A DNA stretch of 64,000 nt from an uncultured bacterium (lineage in GTDB: Bacteria > Acidobacteriota > Aminicenantia > Aminicenantales > CALLJL01). The notes under the pieces are model-generated. The model was not told the DNA's origin and did not search any database. It saw only the letters and a list, made by a program, of their open reading frames with translations. Below, piece after piece: positions 63,169-64,000 of this stretch. The stretch lies in assembly GCA_938092135.1 (NCBI GenBank), contig CALLJL010000010.1:62001-126000 (forward strand), written 5' to 3'. How positions within the stretch are numbered: position 1 is the first letter of the stretch; every line of letters begins with the position of its first letter. A program made the position numbers and the translations under genes.

Positions 63169-63876
63169 TTAAGTCATATATCTTAAGTTTATCAGGCCTA
63201 TGGCTATATAAAGCAAACTTTTTAAAATCCAGAAGCCATAACTTAAGAAAAGAGCCCGGCGCAGGTAGATTTTGAAAGCAAAGGCTAGGCCAAAGGCCAT
63301 AACGCCAAAAAGCCAGAGCTGGAAAAAATCTATTTGACTGAGAATGACATAAGTGGGTGAAGTAAAAGAAAGATGGGGAAATAAAAGAACAAGCGAGGTG
63401 GAGGTCTGAAAAACAGATTTTTTTAAGAAAATGAGGATAATTCTGATGATATTGCCTAAAAATTTATCAATGAGATTGGCATGAAGAAAGCAGGCCAGGA
63501 CTTGGATATATTTTCCTTCAGGAGAAAATATTTTTCCCAAAATAAGAAGGATGAGGGATGAAAGGAGAAAGCCCAGAAGAAGAAAACCGGGCGAGAGAAT
63601 AAAAATATTTAAAAATCTGGCCAGGGTAGAGGGATTTTCAAGTTGTTGCAGGCGCTGTTGGTATCTTTCTTCTCCCAGCAATTCCTTTAGTCTCACATTA
63701 TCTTTCATCAAAGCGAGACTGTCTTTTTGGGAAAAGGGAGCGATAAGATAAAAATAGATTAATCCAATAACTAGAAGGAAGATAAGAATATCTACCCAGA
63801 CTGGCCTTTCAGCTAATTGGAGCATAGTCTTCTTAGGGTCAAAGAAAATGCCCGTTAATCTTGATAAGAAATTCAT
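63169..63876 (-). CDS. Yip1-domain membrane protein
   Basis: A 235-residue inner-membrane protein with an N-terminal FFDPKKTMLQLAERPVWVDIL lead-in typical of Yip1 and five to six helices (about 27-47, 88-112, 125-150, 160-175, 187-205, 213-230). It is distinct from the Yip1 gene at 40272-40868. Its ATG overlaps the stop of the ABC ATPase upstream (ATGA), so it is probably part of, or coregulated with, that transporter operon. The 245 bp after it carry no feature I can support. Confidence 0.75.
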   Translation of the reverse strand: MNFLSRLTGIFFDPKKTMLQLAERPVWVDILIFLLVIGLIYFYLIAPFSQKDSLALMKDNVRLKELLGEERYQQRLQQLENPSTLARFLNIFILSPGFLLLGFLLSSLILLILGKIFSPEGKYIQVLACFLHANLIDKFLGNIIRIILIFLKKSVFQTSTSLVLLFPHLSFTSPTYVILSQIDFFQLWLFGVMAFGLAFAFKIYLRRALFLSYGFWILKSLLYIAIGLINLRYMT

Positions 63877-64000
63877 TTTGGTTGCTCCTTTATTTCCTCC
63901 CTTTCAATTTTTCCATCTCGCAAATAAATAATTCTTTCTGCATGGGCAGCTACCTCTCGGTCATGGGTTACAACAATAATCGTATGGCCCCGACGATGGA
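63873..64000 (-). CDS. C-terminal end of an ABC transporter ATPase (partial)
   Basis: The frame enters from beyond the window end and stops at TGA 63873-63875. The visible residues include GHTIIVVTHDREVAAHAERI and IIYLRDGKIEREE, the H-loop and D-loop end of an ABC ATPase. The wording matches the MacB/LolD group, which export macrolides, lipoproteins or peptides. The permease would lie beyond the window. It overlaps the Yip1 gene by 4 nt. Confidence 0.85.
   Translation of the reverse strand, partial: HRRGHTIIVVTHDREVAAHAERIIYLRDGKIEREEIKEQPK

Overview
The window is a compact, largely housekeeping chromosome segment from a diderm (Gram-negative type) bacterium, AT-leaning, with roughly 50 protein genes, three tRNAs and little accessory DNA. 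The lipopolysaccharide transport genes (LptB, a fused LptF/LptG), an Oar-like TonB-dependent receptor with a carboxypeptidase-regulatory N-terminal domain, two GWxTD-domain proteins, Yip1 proteins, DUF4388 and TPR/SLH lipoproteins together point to the Acidobacteriota/Aminicenantes neighbourhood. That placement is an inference from gene content; no rRNA gene is present. Radical-SAM and iron-sulfur enzymes, NAD-linked type 1B PyrD/PyrK and pyruvate phosphate dikinase fit an anaerobe.

Layout. 1-7.2 kb: end of an ST7-like gene, a small membrane protein, ligA, a decayed repeat containing a scar of a PHP gene, a glycosyltransferase with plsY, tRNA-Val, a zinc-ribbon membrane protein, lptB. 7.4-12.1 kb: a DUF1848 protein, the rpsU-lipA-phosphoesterase operon, and a P1 peptidase/amino-acid racemase pair. 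12.3-18.7 kb: radical SAM-pgeF, purC-PHP-cvpA-Fis-like, then groES-groEL behind a sigma-70 promoter with a CIRCE-like operator. 18.7-26.8 kb: fused LptF/LptG, bifunctional nuclease, a tandem-duplicated FAD oxidoreductase, an 820-bp non-coding gap, and an EndoQ-like repair nuclease.

27.1-35.7 kb is the most distinctive block. A near-perfect sigma-54 promoter drives a 19-codon basic leader peptide and a TonB-dependent receptor with EF-hand-like loops, followed by a CarboxypepD/TPR protein and two GWxTD proteins. A convergent secreted protein behind a second, consensus sigma-54 promoter closes it. I read it as one envelope system under sigma-54 control.

35.9-50.6 kb: ddl-ruvX-mltG (cell wall), HU, a repeat-containing exported protein, tRNA-Gly and tRNA-Cys, Yip1, the pyrK-pyrD-pyrF operon, an aminotransferase, ppdK, an HDAC-family protein, cutA and an M20 peptidase. 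50.7-57.6 kb: a six-gene surface glycan cluster (five glycosyltransferases and an initiating polyprenyl-phosphate sugar transferase). 57.6-64 kb: a tightly overlapping minus-strand run (ABC ATPase end, Yip1, DUF4388, a 27-residue membrane peptide, miaA, hflX, TPR-SLH lipoprotein, pgsA).

Promoter reading shows two translation styles. Many genes have strong Shine-Dalgarno sites, while several have a sigma-70 -10 box ending only 6-12 nt before an ATG with no Shine-Dalgarno, so they are probably leaderless. Promoter and Shine-Dalgarno placement also revised several starts (ligA, groEL, bifunctional nuclease, pyrD, M20, TPR-SLH, miaA).
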